Shown: positions 32,119-41,104, counted from the stretch's first letter. The stretch is 51,705 nucleotides of DNA from Acidobacteria bacterium RIFCSPLOWO2_02_FULL_61_28 (GCA_001767035.1 MEKR01000095.1:1-51705); one strand, 5' to 3'. Translations and numbers: made by a program. Notes: a model not told the origin generated them from the letters alone.

Positions 32119-32898
32119 TCATGCCCTCCATCGCACGGATTCCACGGAGCGGGCCGTCAAGAACAGTCCCAGCCCGATCACGGAGAGGTAGTACACGGCG
32201 TCCTTGAGGTCAATGACCCCTTTGGAGAAATTCTCAATGTGGGTGGTGAGGGAAAGATAACTGGCCAGTTCGCCCATGCGAGTCCCGGAGAATTCACTCA
32301 CCCAATCAATCACCCACAGAAGCAGAAACACGGTGAAGGTCAGGCTGCCGGCGACCAGTTGATTGCGCGTAATGCTCGAGAGCAGCAAGCCGAAGGAAAG
32401 GAAGCACCCGCCGAGCAGCAACTGGCCGAGGTAACCCGCCACCAGGGGTCTCCAGTCCGGATTGCCGTACCGGAACAGGAGCAGAACGTAAAGGACCGTT
32501 AACCCGAGCATGGCCGCATAGAGGAAGAACGCCCCCAGAAATTTTCCGAAGATCATCTGGAGGTCGGTGACCGGCGAGGTCATCAACAGTTCCATGGTGC
32601 CGGTCTTTTTCTCTTCGGCGAACAGGCGCATGGTGATCATGGGAACCAGAAACAGCGAAATCACGCTCAGGTTCATCAGCAGCGGCCGGATGACCATCTC
32701 GTTCACGTTCAGGTGCATGGGGGCCCCATACATCTGCATGTACTGGGCCTGCATAAACGTCTGCCGGATGAACATGGACAGGATGCTGTAGAAGAAGAAT
32801 CCGAAGATCACCGCGAAGACGCCCAGAACGATGTAGGCGATGGGCGAACGGAAATAGGAGTTAAGCTCTTTGCGAGCGATGGTCCAAATATTCCTCAT
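32119..32898 (-). CDS. ABC-2 type transporter permease, GldF-like
   Basis: 259-residue permease with six hydrophobic segments ('YIVLGVFAVIFGFFFYSIL', 'MNLSVISLFLVPMITMRLFA', 'KFLGAFFLYAAMLGLTVLYVLLL'). 'RLFAEEKKTGTMELLMTSPVT' is the classic conserved cytosolic loop contacting the ATPase. Its ATG overlaps the ATPase stop by 4 nt. It would pair with the ATPase upstream and the GldG-like subunit downstream. Confidence 0.92.
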   Translation of the reverse strand: MRNIWTIARKELNSYFRSPIAYIVLGVFAVIFGFFFYSILSMFIRQTFMQAQYMQMYGAPMHLNVNEMVIRPLLMNLSVISLFLVPMITMRLFAEEKKTGTMELLMTSPVTDLQMIFGKFLGAFFLYAAMLGLTVLYVLLLFRYGNPDWRPLVAGYLGQLLLGGCFLSFGLLLSSITRNQLVAGSLTFTVFLLLWVIDWVSEFSGTRMGELASYLSLTTHIENFSKGVIDLKDAVYYLSVIGLGLFLTARSVESVRWRA

Positions 32899-33884
32899 GC
32901 GGTAGCCGCCTCCCGGGAAGACTCCGGCGCCGCGACTTCGGCTTCGGCCGGGTCTTCGGTTGTGGTAAGCTTCAAGAAAATTTCTTCCAAACTCAGGCCG
33001 ACCGGGCGCAACTCGAGCAGGCCCCAGCCCGATTCGACCACGGCGCGGGCCAATTCCTTGCGCGAATCCCGGCCCTTTTGCATCTGCACGGAAAACTCCA
33101 CGCGGCCATCGCCCTCCGGCATTGCCGAGACCCCGCCAACGCCGGCGACGCGCGCCAGGCGTTCCCGCGCCAGCGCCTCCGGCCCTTCGATCACCAGGCG
33201 CATGGTTTCAAAACCCTGCAAGCGGGCCGTCAGGTTCTCTGGAGTATCCTCGGCCACCAGCTTCCCGGCATTGATGATCATCACGCGCCCGCAGGTATGG
33301 GCCGCTTCGGGCAGGATGTGCGTGCTCAGAATAATGGTATGGTCGCCCGCCAGACTCTTCACCAGCCGGCGGGTCTCAATAATCTGCTTGGGGTCGAGTC
33401 CCGCGGTCGGTTCGTCGAGCACCAACACATCGGGGTTGTGGATCAGAGCGACGGCCAGGCCCACGCGTTGCCGGTAGCCCTTGGAGAGATGCCCGACAAT
33501 CTTGTGCAGGGAATCTCCGATCGCGGTTTTCTCCGCGGTCTCCGCGATGCGCTGCCGCAACTCCCGTCTCGACACCCCCTTGATCCGTCCGGCGAAGGCG
33601 AGCATCTCGTCCACTCGCATGTCCGTGTACAGCGGCGGCGTTTCCGGGAGATACCCCGTCCGGCGCTTCACTTCGAGCGGCTCCGCCATCACGTCATAGC
33701 CCGCGACGGTCACCTTCCCGAGAGTGGGGGGCAAGAATCCGGTGAGCACCCGCATCGTGGTGGTCTTGCCGGCCCCGTTCGGACCGAGAAAACCCAGAAT
33801 CTCTCCCTTGCGCACGGAAAAATGGAGGTCCTCTACGGCCGTGGTCCGCCCGTATCGCTTGGTCAGTCCCTGAACGTCAATCAC
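32895..33884 (-). CDS. ABC transporter ATP-binding protein, GldA-like
   Basis: 329-residue ATPase with Walker A 'GPNGAGKTTTMRVL', signature 'LSKGYRQRVGLAVALIHNP', Walker B 'VLVLDEPTAGLDPKQ' and the His switch 'ILSTHILPEA'. A C-terminal extension of about 110 residues follows, as in GldA/NatA-like exporters. The GTG at 33884 has a strong AGGAGG 5 nt upstream and is chosen over the TTG ORF start at 33911. First gene of the ATPase-permease-GldG-DUF4340 operon. Confidence 0.93.
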   Translation of the reverse strand: MIDVQGLTKRYGRTTAVEDLHFSVRKGEILGFLGPNGAGKTTTMRVLTGFLPPTLGKVTVAGYDVMAEPLEVKRRTGYLPETPPLYTDMRVDEMLAFAGRIKGVSRRELRQRIAETAEKTAIGDSLHKIVGHLSKGYRQRVGLAVALIHNPDVLVLDEPTAGLDPKQIIETRRLVKSLAGDHTIILSTHILPEAAHTCGRVMIINAGKLVAEDTPENLTARLQGFETMRLVIEGPEALARERLARVAGVGGVSAMPEGDGRVEFSVQMQKGRDSRKELARAVVESGWGLLELRPVGLSLEEIFLKLTTTEDPAEAEVAAPESSREAATA

Positions 33885-33900
33885 CGCTTCCTCCTGAACG

Positions 33901-33985
33901 CCCTGGGCCAAAAGCCCTGGGCCAAAAGCCTCTGGCTAAAAGCCTCCGGCCAACAGCCCCGAGCCAAGAGCCTCCGGCAAAAAAG
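33901..33985. repeat. Six tandem 14-bp repeats in the leader of the ABC operon
   Basis: Units CCCTGGGCCAAAAG twice identical, then degraded (CCTCTGGCTAAAAG, CCTCCGGCCAACAG, CCCCGAGCCAAGAG and a 15-nt last unit). It lies 17 nt upstream of the ATPase GTG and would be in its mRNA leader, with GGCC-centred hairpins. Confidence 0.8.
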
Positions 33986-34177
33986 CCCCCGGACCGGCAG
34001 GCAGCTTCCCAGGGCGGCTCTTCTCATTCGATTTCTTCCCGCTCGCTCAAGGCTTCGCCGCACTCGATGCTGGCGTATTGCTCTCCGGCTGGCGAGGAAT
34101 ACCCGCAGAATCTTTCTTCCGCCGATCCGTTCTGCAAGGCGGGCCCGAATGGGCACAAAGAAAAATGATAAGAATCT

Positions 34178-34206
34178 AGCATACCAAAACTACAGCGTCG
34201 CTCCAA
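34178..34206 (-). promoter_or_regulatory. Candidate promoter of gld-type ABC operon
   Basis: Minus strand TTGGAG (34201-34206), 17-nt spacer, TATGCT (34178-34183). It lies about 300 nt from the first start codon, so the 14-bp tandem array would be transcribed in the leader. Match is moderate. Confidence 0.4.
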
Positions 34207-34674
34207 GTTGCCAGAACCCGGCGGTCCCGCAGGGACCTGCTCCGTCGGTGTCCCGCGGACGGGTAACCCCGGGTCCTTCCTGCGGCATGAGAGCCTGGTC
34301 TAGCCCCCCGAAAACAGTTAATTTCAGATGCGCCGAACCCCTCTTCCGGTTGCCAGGAGCAGCCGCCCTGGAGAGACCGGTCGAGACAGCCGTTCTATTG
34401 TACTCTCTCTCAATTCGTTAGCGAATTCCCCGCCCCTGCCGGCCTCGTTCCTGGGGGCCATGAAGAACCGCTCGGGAAGGGGCAGGAAGCAGACCCCACC
34501 TTGGTGGGGTGGCAACGAGAGAATATCACTGCGCAAGGCAGCGCTGGGACCGGGTGAGCGTGGAATCCAGTCGCCTCACAATTCCAAAGTCAATCGAGCG
34601 GGACTTTGGAGTACAATGTGTCCCCGCTGGGAATTGGGCGGATTCGACCGCTTTTGGGAATCGGAGGAAGGGCG

Positions 34675-36393
34675 ATGGCTACTAGGACCACCGTGTCCGG
34701 CGGCAGTGAGCGGCAGCTCGCGGCCTCCAGCCGCGCCGCCCGCATGGACGAACGGTTGAACCAAGGCCAGCCGGTCCACTTGAGCAAGCTGACCCCGATC
34801 ACCTTCCTCGAACGCAGCGCCGTGGTCTTTGCCGACAAGCCCGCCGTGATCTATGACGACCGGCAATACAGCTACGCGGAATTTCGCCGGCGGGTTCACC
34901 GGCTCGCCGGAGCCTTGCGCCGCGCGGGGATCGAACCCGGCGACCGGGTCGCGTTCCTCGCGCCGAACATCCCAGCCTTGCTCGAAGCACACTTCGCTGT
35001 GCCGCTCGCCGGAGCGATCCTGGCGGCAATCAACATACGGCTGAATTCGAGCGAAATCGCCTATATCCTCAACCACGCCGAGGCCAAGCTGCTGGTCGTG
35101 GATTCGGAGCTGGCGGCCGTGATTGCCCCGGTCGTGTCCGAGCTTTCTGCGACGAAGCAATTCGTGGTCGTCCGGGACACCCGCGCCGAATCGACGGCCG
35201 CATTGCCGTTTGGGGGACAGGACTACGAAGCCTTCCTGGCAACCGGCCTAGCGACCGGGGAAGACGAGTTCGAGGACTTCCGCCTGGACGATGAGAACGA
35301 TGTCATCTCGGTGAACTACACCAGCGGCACGACGGGCCAGCCCAAGGGAGTGATGTACACGCACCGGGGCGCATACCTGAACGCTCTGGGCGTGACGGAG
35401 ATGATGGAAGTGCAGAGCCATAGCAACTATCTCTGGGTCGTCCCGATGTTTCACTGCAACGGCTGGTGCTTCCCCTGGGGCGTTACGGCGATGGGAGCCA
35501 CGCACGTCTGCCTGCGCCGGGCGGACCCCGAGAAGATGCTCGACGCGATCCGGCGGCATCGTGTCACGCACTTCTGCGGCGCGCCGACGGTGCTCTCTGC
35601 GCTCCTGCATCATCCGGCGGCGCGGGAGTTTCGCCTCGATCATCCGCTGCGCGTGGCCACCGGCGGCGCTCCGCCGTCCCCGGCAGTCATCCGCGACGGC
35701 GAACGCTTCGGCCTGGAGATCGTTCACCTCTACGGCCTGACGGAAAGCTACGGCCCCTTCACGTTCTGCGAATGGCGCAAAGAATGGGACGGGAAGGAGC
35801 TGGCGGAGCGGGCCGAGATCAAGGCGCTGCAAGGCGTGCCGCATGTGCTGAGCGGGACGAGCCTGCGCGTGGTGGACGAGCAGATGCGGGACGTGCCCGC
35901 CGACGGGCAAACGCTCGGCGAAATCGTGATGCGCGGCAACATCGTCATGAAAGGCTACTACCGCGACCCGCAGGCCACCGCCGAGGCCTTTCGCGGCGGA
36001 TGGTTCCACAGCGGCGACCTGGCCGTGCTCCACCCTTCCGGCTACATCGAAATCCGCGACCGGAGCAAGGACATCATCATCAGCGGCGGCGAGAACATCT
36101 CCACGCAGGAGGTCGAGAAAGCCATCTGCGATCATCCGGACGTGCTCGAAGCGGCGGTGATCGCGGTGCCCCATGAAAAGTGGGGAGAAGTTCCGAGGGC
36201 CTTTGTGACGCTGAAGCCGGGCCGTCAGGCCGCCGAGCGCGACATCATTGATTTCTGCCGCCAGAAGCTCGCCCACTTCAAGTGCCCGCACGCGGTCACG
36301 TTCGGGCCGCTCCCGAAGACTTCGACCGGCAAGGTCAAAAAGTTTGAGCTGCGCGAGCGGGAGTGGGCGGGGTATGAGAAACGAGTGCACTGA
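34675..36393 (+). CDS. Acyl-CoA synthetase, AMP-binding (medium/long chain type)
   Basis: 572-residue ANL-superfamily ligase that activates a carboxylic acid to acyl-CoA. 'VNYTSGTTGQPKGVMYTHRG' is the P-loop, 'IVHLYGLTESYGPFTF' the A5 motif, 'FHSGDLAVLHPSGYIEIRDRSKDIIISGGENIS' the A7/A8 hinge, and 'PKTSTGKVKKFELRE' has the catalytic Lys. Start at 34675 has GGAGG at proper spacing. The plant AAE/short-to-medium chain group is the nearest style, but chain length cannot be deduced. It precedes a PilZ gene by 9 nt. Confidence 0.92.
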   Translation: MATRTTVSGGSERQLAASSRAARMDERLNQGQPVHLSKLTPITFLERSAVVFADKPAVIYDDRQYSYAEFRRRVHRLAGALRRAGIEPGDRVAFLAPNIPALLEAHFAVPLAGAILAAINIRLNSSEIAYILNHAEAKLLVVDSELAAVIAPVVSELSATKQFVVVRDTRAESTAALPFGGQDYEAFLATGLATGEDEFEDFRLDDENDVISVNYTSGTTGQPKGVMYTHRGAYLNALGVTEMMEVQSHSNYLWVVPMFHCNGWCFPWGVTAMGATHVCLRRADPEKMLDAIRRHRVTHFCGAPTVLSALLHHPAAREFRLDHPLRVATGGAPPSPAVIRDGERFGLEIVHLYGLTESYGPFTFCEWRKEWDGKELAERAEIKALQGVPHVLSGTSLRVVDEQMRDVPADGQTLGEIVMRGNIVMKGYYRDPQATAEAFRGGWFHSGDLAVLHPSGYIEIRDRSKDIIISGGENISTQEVEKAICDHPDVLEAAVIAVPHEKWGEVPRAFVTLKPGRQAAERDIIDFCRQKLAHFKCPHAVTFGPLPKTSTGKVKKFELREREWAGYEKRVH

Positions 36394-36402
36394 GGGACAA
36401 CC

Positions 36403-36972
36403 ATGACTGGACTCCAATCGCCGCAGGACTTGCGCCGCAGTTCGCGGATTACCATTTCCATCCCAGTGGAAGTTTTGGGCCAGGACACGGACGGACAAGA
36501 AATCCGCGCCGCCGCCACGACCAAATATGTGAACCGGCACGGGGCGCTTCTGTTGGCGGACCGTGCGTTCCCGTTGGACGCGGAGGTCACCGTCCGCCTT
36601 CCACATCTGGAGCGCGAGCAGCAGTGCAAAGTGGTTTGGGTGAGCACGGAGAAGGACAAGAACGGGCGTTCGGGCCTCGGCATCCAACTGGAACGGTCAG
36701 AAAACTTCTGGGGCGTCCAGTTTCCCCCGGAGGACTGGGTGGCCTCTCCGCAGGCGCCGCTGGCGGGCGAACTCTCTGGCCCCACCCTCTCGCCGAGCGA
36801 AAGCGACGACAACGAACGGCGCATGATCCGAACGATGCTGAACGCGCTGGTTTCGGTCCTGGAGGAGAAGGGATTCCTGACCCGGGCGGAACTGGCCGAC
36901 ATGTTCCAGCAACTGAGCCGGACCGAAGCGACTGCCCGCAGCCAAACCGAGTCCCGGCCGAAAGGCCGCTGA
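36403..36972 (+). CDS. PilZ domain protein with degraded c-di-GMP motif
   Basis: 189-residue protein. Residues about 8-105 resemble PilZ: 'DLRRSSRITISIPVEVLGQD' provides RxxxR, but the second motif (D/NxSxxG) is only 'KYVNRHGALL', so binding is doubtful. A C-terminal helical part ('NERRMIRTMLNALVSVLEEKGFLTRAELADMFQQL') follows. It starts 9 nt after the acyl-CoA synthetase stop. c-di-GMP or a protein partner are both possible. Confidence 0.78.
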   Translation: MTGLQSPQDLRRSSRITISIPVEVLGQDTDGQEIRAAATTKYVNRHGALLLADRAFPLDAEVTVRLPHLEREQQCKVVWVSTEKDKNGRSGLGIQLERSENFWGVQFPPEDWVASPQAPLAGELSGPTLSPSESDDNERRMIRTMLNALVSVLEEKGFLTRAELADMFQQLSRTEATARSQTESRPKGR

Positions 36973-36994
36973 GCCGCGCCAACCGCACAATGGA

Positions 36995-37012
36995 GCGGGT
37001 AGCCACGGCAAC
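36995..37012. repeat. Half REP family A, copy 7
   Basis: 'gcgggtagccacggcaac' matches the left arm of the REP and then diverges; the right arm is lost. A truncated copy. Confidence 0.6.
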
Positions 37013-37029
37013 TTCGCAGTGTAACAGCT

Positions 37030-37242
37030 TCAAGCAAAGACCAAACGGCCTTTAGGTTGCGGGATGGGGCGGCCCAGTTCTTTGGCGGTTTCGATCCATT
37101 CTTGGATGATGACCTCAGCGTTTTTGAGCGCTTCCCGGCGTGTTCTCCCGTCGGCAGCGCAGCCAGGCAATTCCGGAACCTCCGCGATAAACGCCTGGTC
37201 TTCTTCGCTCCAGTAGATGATGACTTCGTATTTCGCCGTCAA
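37030..37242 (-). CDS. hicB: HicB family antitoxin (second pair)
   Basis: 70-residue HicB: 'YEVIIYWSEEDQAFIAEVPELPGCAADGRTRREALKNAEVIIQEWIETAKELGRPIPQP'. It is translationally coupled to hicA by a 4-nt overlap and is distinct in sequence from the 12130 copy. The order here is hicA then hicB, the commoner order. Confidence 0.92.
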   Translation of the reverse strand: MTAKYEVIIYWSEEDQAFIAEVPELPGCAADGRTRREALKNAEVIIQEWIETAKELGRPIPQPKGRLVFA

Positions 37243-37493
37243 CTTTGTCCTCCCAATCTGTATCTTAGGATAACATGGCGCACCTGCTTCACTTGATACG
37301 GTTTGGCTTTGCTGCCTTTCGGTTGGAGATTCAGGATTTCCTCTACATCCGAGCGGGTGAAGATGTGATGACTACCGTGAGTCCGTTCGTCGAAACCAAG
37401 TCGCGTCAACAGCCCCCGCAATCCTTCAAAGGGAATATTGGCGTCGGAGGTACCGCGAAGAACCTGTTCGAGAAGTTTGTGATGACGAGCCAC
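37239..37493 (-). CDS. hicA: HicA-like toxin (second pair)
   Basis: 84-residue HicA homologue with an N-terminal extension; 'IPFEGLRGLLTRLGFDERTHGSHHIFTRSDVEEILNLQPKGSKAKPYQVKQVRHVILRYRL' has the HicA fold with the GSHHIF active-site His. 'LNLQPKGSKAKPYQVKQV' is the subtype seen with HicB of the short type. Overlaps hicB by 4 nt. Confidence 0.9.
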   Translation of the reverse strand: MARHHKLLEQVLRGTSDANIPFEGLRGLLTRLGFDERTHGSHHIFTRSDVEEILNLQPKGSKAKPYQVKQVRHVILRYRLGGQS

Positions 37494-37690
37494 AGGACGG
37501 AGCTTACTCTAAAGCCGCTGACCTGTACAACAGGCCGGAAGGCACGGTAGGGGCGGCAAGGCGCGGATGCCGTGGTAAACTCGGAGGGCACGTTCTGCCC
37601 CTGGCGGCGGTGCTGGGGGGAGTTACGTTAGGAAGCAACTTTCCATTACGATGGAAAGGTCCACCCCAAGAATCGAGTGGAGAGGAACGC

Positions 37691-38173
37691 ATGGAGTTGA
37701 GCGCCGTTCGGATGGAGCTGCCCGAAGGGAGCAACGTGATTGTCGGGCAATCACACTTTATCAAGACCGTCGAGGACCTCTACGAGGCCATTGTGGGAAC
37801 CGTTCCCGGCGCGAAGTTTGGCCTCGCTTTCAATGAATCCTCCGGCCCGTGCCTGGTGCGCGCCGAAGGCAACGACGAAGAGTTGCGCCGCGCCGCCATC
37901 CGCAACGCCCAGGCCATCGCCGCCGGGCATGTGTTCGTCGTTCTGCTCCGCAACGCCTACCCCATCAACCTGCTTTCCCGCATCCGCGAAGTCCCCGAAG
38001 TCTGCTCGATCTTTTGCGCCACCGCGAACCCCGTCGAAATCGTCGTCGCCCAAAGCGAGCAAGGGCGCGGAGTGCTCGGCGTGATTGACGGCTCCCCGCC
38101 CAAAGGCGTCGAAACGCCCGCCGATGTCGCTGCGCGAAATGAGTTGTTGCGAAAAATCGGGTATAAACTGTAA
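37691..38173 (+). CDS. Adenosine-specific kinase family protein (DUF355)
   Basis: 160-residue protein matching the adenosine-specific kinase/PAE0736 family: 'MELPEGSNVIVGQSHFIKTVEDLYEAI', 'GAKFGLAFNESSGPCLVRAEGNDEEL', 'AGHVFVVLLRNAYPINLLSRIREVPEVCSIFCATANPVE' and 'EQGRGVLGVIDGSPPKGVE'. The family is annotated as binding AMP/adenosine; kinase activity is limited evidence. The ATG at 37691 has GAGAGGAACGC upstream. The ORF-track start at 37610 is an extension. Confidence 0.9.
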   Translation: MELSAVRMELPEGSNVIVGQSHFIKTVEDLYEAIVGTVPGAKFGLAFNESSGPCLVRAEGNDEELRRAAIRNAQAIAAGHVFVVLLRNAYPINLLSRIREVPEVCSIFCATANPVEIVVAQSEQGRGVLGVIDGSPPKGVETPADVAARNELLRKIGYKL

Positions 38174-38179
38174 GGTCCA

Positions 38180-38698
38180 ATGAACGAGCTGTGGCAATTT
38201 CTGGAGGCGGTTGCTGAAACGCCAAAGTTCACTCTCATTGTGGGCACAGCAAGTATGCTTGGGCTTGTCTTCAGCTTGCTGGCCTGGAGTCGAGCCGGAC
38301 GCGCTTCAAGAGCTGCCACGCAGGCACGAGATGCAATTACACTTCGTACCCTGGCCGACGAGTTCCAACTGGCCTGCGAGAAGACAGACCAACTCTTGGA
38401 TTTCTTAGCTCACGATAGGCAGCCAGAAGCCTCTTTGAGGGCTCACGAACTGGCCTCCTCCATCAGTGAGATTCGGTTTAGGAGAAGCCCCTACTTGGAC
38501 GAAGAACGCAAAGACGACCTTTTGACTGCCGCACAAGAGGCACGCATACTGAGTGAAGTCCTTGCTTCTGGCTGGCAAACTCCTTTCCCTGACGAGCAAA
38601 AGCAAAAGCTTATTTGGCAATGCGAGAAAATATCCACGGTTCTTAGGGAGAATCTGGGTACAATTAAAGGAGAGTTAGATAGAGGAGCAAAGCAATGA
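38180..38698 (+). CDS. Hypothetical membrane-anchored protein, 172 aa
   Basis: Unrecognised. One N-terminal membrane helix ('FTLIVGTASMLGLVFSLLAW', about 17-36) with a short cytoplasmic or periplasmic lead, then a helical, charged domain of about 130 residues. It overlaps the next gene by 4 nt. GC content is lower than in neighbouring genes, suggesting import. It starts 6 nt after the adenosine-kinase-like stop. Confidence 0.6.
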   Translation: MNELWQFLEAVAETPKFTLIVGTASMLGLVFSLLAWSRAGRASRAATQARDAITLRTLADEFQLACEKTDQLLDFLAHDRQPEASLRAHELASSISEIRFRRSPYLDEERKDDLLTAAQEARILSEVLASGWQTPFPDEQKQKLIWQCEKISTVLRENLGTIKGELDRGAKQ

Positions 38699-39033
38699 GC
38701 AGCTACTCAACTCAATTCGATTCCGGTCCGCTGCTGAACGCCCTCATCAATAAAACCCAGGCTGGCAAATTGAAATGGGATGAGACGGCGGATGAGGATA
38801 TCTTCCTAGTCAGCGTGGGGGGCAACACGACTCTCAAGATTCGGCGGGAGTTCCTTCGGCATCCGGGCTATCATCGTCATCTCCTAAGTCTTCTGGATGA
38901 AAATGGGAAACTGGTTTGGGAAATAGATGAGCCCGAGGTTCTCATTAGAGAGTTGTTCATCCTGGCCAGAAGGGTTGCTCGCAAGGTTGACGAGAGAGTG
39001 GAAGCCTTAATGGGAACCTTACAAAAGCTTTGA
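38695..39033 (+). CDS. Small hypothetical protein, partner of the membrane protein
   Basis: 112-residue protein, unrecognised: 'LLNALINKTQAGKLKWDETADEDIFLVSVGGNTTLKIRREF' followed by a helical C-terminus 'VLIRELFILARRVARKVDERVEALM'. The first half resembles small proteins that occur in defence or mobile islets, but no name can be given. ATGA overlap implies coupled expression with the membrane protein. AT-richer than adjacent genes. Confidence 0.58.
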   Translation: MSSYSTQFDSGPLLNALINKTQAGKLKWDETADEDIFLVSVGGNTTLKIRREFLRHPGYHRHLLSLLDENGKLVWEIDEPEVLIRELFILARRVARKVDERVEALMGTLQKL

Positions 39034-39140
39034 CTCTACGTCGAACTCTCGCACCTTGATCCCACACATGCACGAATTTTCCAGGTGGCCTCCGCCGTCG
39101 GCCCTTTTCGCACTCATGCGCAGTTCAATAGGCTGCACCG

Positions 39141-41063
39141 ATGACAAGACAGGCTGAGATGATGCACCCGCAAGTTCGCCGCCTGCTGGAAGAGGCGCGG
39201 GCCGACCGCGACGGCTTCTGGGGGCGCGCTGCCGAGCAACTGCCCTGGTTCCGAAAGTGGGACCGTGTGTATGAGCGCCACTATCCCTCGTTCCGCTGGT
39301 TCATCAACGGCCAAACCAACCTCTGCTACAACGCTCTGGACCGTCACGTTCTCGGCGGGCGCGGCGGCCAGGCTGCGCTGATTTACGAGAATGAAACCGG
39401 GGAGCGCCGCGTGTTCACTTACGCGCAACTGCTCGAAGAGGTCAAACGCGTGGCGATGGCGCTGCGGGGCCTGGGCGTCCAGCGAGGGGACCGCGTCGCC
39501 ATCTACATGCCCACGATGCCCGAGGCCATCGTGGCGATGCTGGCGACGACGCGAATCGGCGCGATTCATTTAGTTGTCTTTGCCGGCTTCGGAAGCTCGG
39601 CGCTCGCCGACCGCGTGCAGGCCGCCGGAGCGCGCGTCATGTTAACGGCGGACGTGACCTACCGCAAGGGCAAGGCCGTGCGATTGAAAGAAATTGTAGA
39701 CGAGGCGCTGGCGGCTCCGGGGAATTGCGTCGAGCAGGTCGTCCTTCTGCGGCGAAGCCGCGACGCGGTGCCGATGACCCCCGGGCGGGACCTCGACTGG
39801 CCGGCGTTTCTCGAGTGCGGCAAAGGGCAGCGGAGCGACTTCGAGAGCATGGAAGCGAACGAACCGGCCTACATTCTGCCGACCTCCGGCACGACGGCCA
39901 AGCCCAAGCTCGCGGTCCATACGCACGGCGGCTACGCGGTCGGCATTCACGGCATGGGCCGCTGGGTGTTCGGGTTGCGACCGACCGACATCTGGTGGTC
40001 CACGTCGGACATTGGCTGGGTTGTCGGGCACAGCTACATCGTCTATGCGCCCCTGCTCGCCGGATGCACGACGCTGGCCTACGAAGGGGCGCTCGACCAT
40101 CCCGGCCCGGACGTCTTCTGGAAGGTCATTTCCTACAACCACGTCACGGGGATCTTTACGTCGCCGACGGCGATTCGGCTTCTCATGCGCTACGGCGAGG
40201 ACCCCGCGCGTCCGTATGACCTAAGCTCGCTCGAACGGCTCTTCAGCGCCGGCGAGGTGCTCAACCCGCCCGTTTGGGAGTGGCTGCAAAAGCAGGTCTT
40301 CCAGGACCGCGTGCCGGTCATTGACCACATGTGGCAGACCGAAACCGGAGGGCCGATCTTTGGCAACCCGTACGGCGTCGGGATGCTGCCGATCAAGCCC
40401 GGCTCGGCGGGAATCCCGCTGCCGGGGATCGTGGCGGCCGTGGTCACGCCCGATGGAAAGCCCTGCGCGACGGGCGAGAAAGGCATCGTCGTCCTCCGGG
40501 AACCCTTTCCCAGCTTGACACCCACTCTCTGGGGCGAGCCGGAGCGCTACGGCGCGGACTATTGGGAGAAAATCCACGGCAATTACTTCACCGGCGACGC
40601 CGGCTACGTGGATGAAGACGGCTACTACTGGTTCTCCGGACGCGCCGACGAGGTCATCAAGATCGCCGCGCACCGCCTAGGCACCATCGAGGTCGAGAGC
40701 GCCTTCCTGAAGCATCCGGCGGTGGCCGAAGTCGGCGTCACGGGCCGGCCGGACGCTTTGCGCGGGGAAACGATTTCCGCCTTCGTCGTGCTGCGCCAGC
40801 GCTACGAGCCGTCCGAGCAATTGCGCCTGGAACTGCTCGCCACGGTGCGGGAGACGCTGGGACCGCTGGCCGTCGTCAGCGAAATTCAGTTCGTGAACCT
40901 GCTCCCCAAAACGCGCAGCGGCAAGATCATGCGCCGCGTGCTGAAAGCCGTCGTGCTCGACAAGGACCCCGGCGACATCACGACCATCGAGGATGCCGGG
41001 TCCGTCGAAGAAGCCCGCCACGCCTGGCAGGAGCTTAAGCAGGCCGTCGAGAAGGCGGAATAG
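39141..41063 (+). CDS. Acetyl/propionyl-CoA synthetase family protein
   Basis: 640-residue ANL enzyme of the Acs branch: 'LCYNALDRHVLGGRGGQAALIYENETGE' N-terminal region, 'DIWWSTSDIGWVVGHSYIVYAPLLAGCTTLAYEG', 'VIDHMWQTETGGPIFGNP' and 'PKTRSGKIMRRVLK' with the acetylatable Lys. The P-loop reads 'LPTSGTTAKPKLAVHTHGGY' rather than YTSGTTGKPKG, so two Gly are changed; activity should be checked. Substrate may be acetate, propionate or a related acid. No RBS of note. Confidence 0.9.
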   Translation: MTRQAEMMHPQVRRLLEEARADRDGFWGRAAEQLPWFRKWDRVYERHYPSFRWFINGQTNLCYNALDRHVLGGRGGQAALIYENETGERRVFTYAQLLEEVKRVAMALRGLGVQRGDRVAIYMPTMPEAIVAMLATTRIGAIHLVVFAGFGSSALADRVQAAGARVMLTADVTYRKGKAVRLKEIVDEALAAPGNCVEQVVLLRRSRDAVPMTPGRDLDWPAFLECGKGQRSDFESMEANEPAYILPTSGTTAKPKLAVHTHGGYAVGIHGMGRWVFGLRPTDIWWSTSDIGWVVGHSYIVYAPLLAGCTTLAYEGALDHPGPDVFWKVISYNHVTGIFTSPTAIRLLMRYGEDPARPYDLSSLERLFSAGEVLNPPVWEWLQKQVFQDRVPVIDHMWQTETGGPIFGNPYGVGMLPIKPGSAGIPLPGIVAAVVTPDGKPCATGEKGIVVLREPFPSLTPTLWGEPERYGADYWEKIHGNYFTGDAGYVDEDGYYWFSGRADEVIKIAAHRLGTIEVESAFLKHPAVAEVGVTGRPDALRGETISAFVVLRQRYEPSEQLRLELLATVRETLGPLAVVSEIQFVNLLPKTRSGKIMRRVLKAVVLDKDPGDITTIEDAGSVEEARHAWQELKQAVEKAE

Positions 41064-41104
41064 CGCGGCGCAGCTTCCTGGCGGGCCGCGATTCCCACTC
41101 TGCT

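Larger units (their letters stand above)
33885..34674. other. Intergenic region upstream of gld-type operon and acyl-CoA synthetase
   Basis: About 790 nt with no convincing gene; ORFs at 33881-34156 minus and 34324-34536 minus are unsupported. It contains the 14-bp tandem array (33901-33985), a candidate minus promoter (34178-34206), the palindrome CCCCACCTTGGTGGGG near 34495, and a -10-like TACAAT (34612-34617) serving the acyl-CoA synthetase. Confidence 0.55.

Noticed and set aside
33881-34156. 91-residue minus ORF containing the 14-bp repeats
   Set aside because: 14-nt period changes frame each unit, so it is not a plausible coding repeat.
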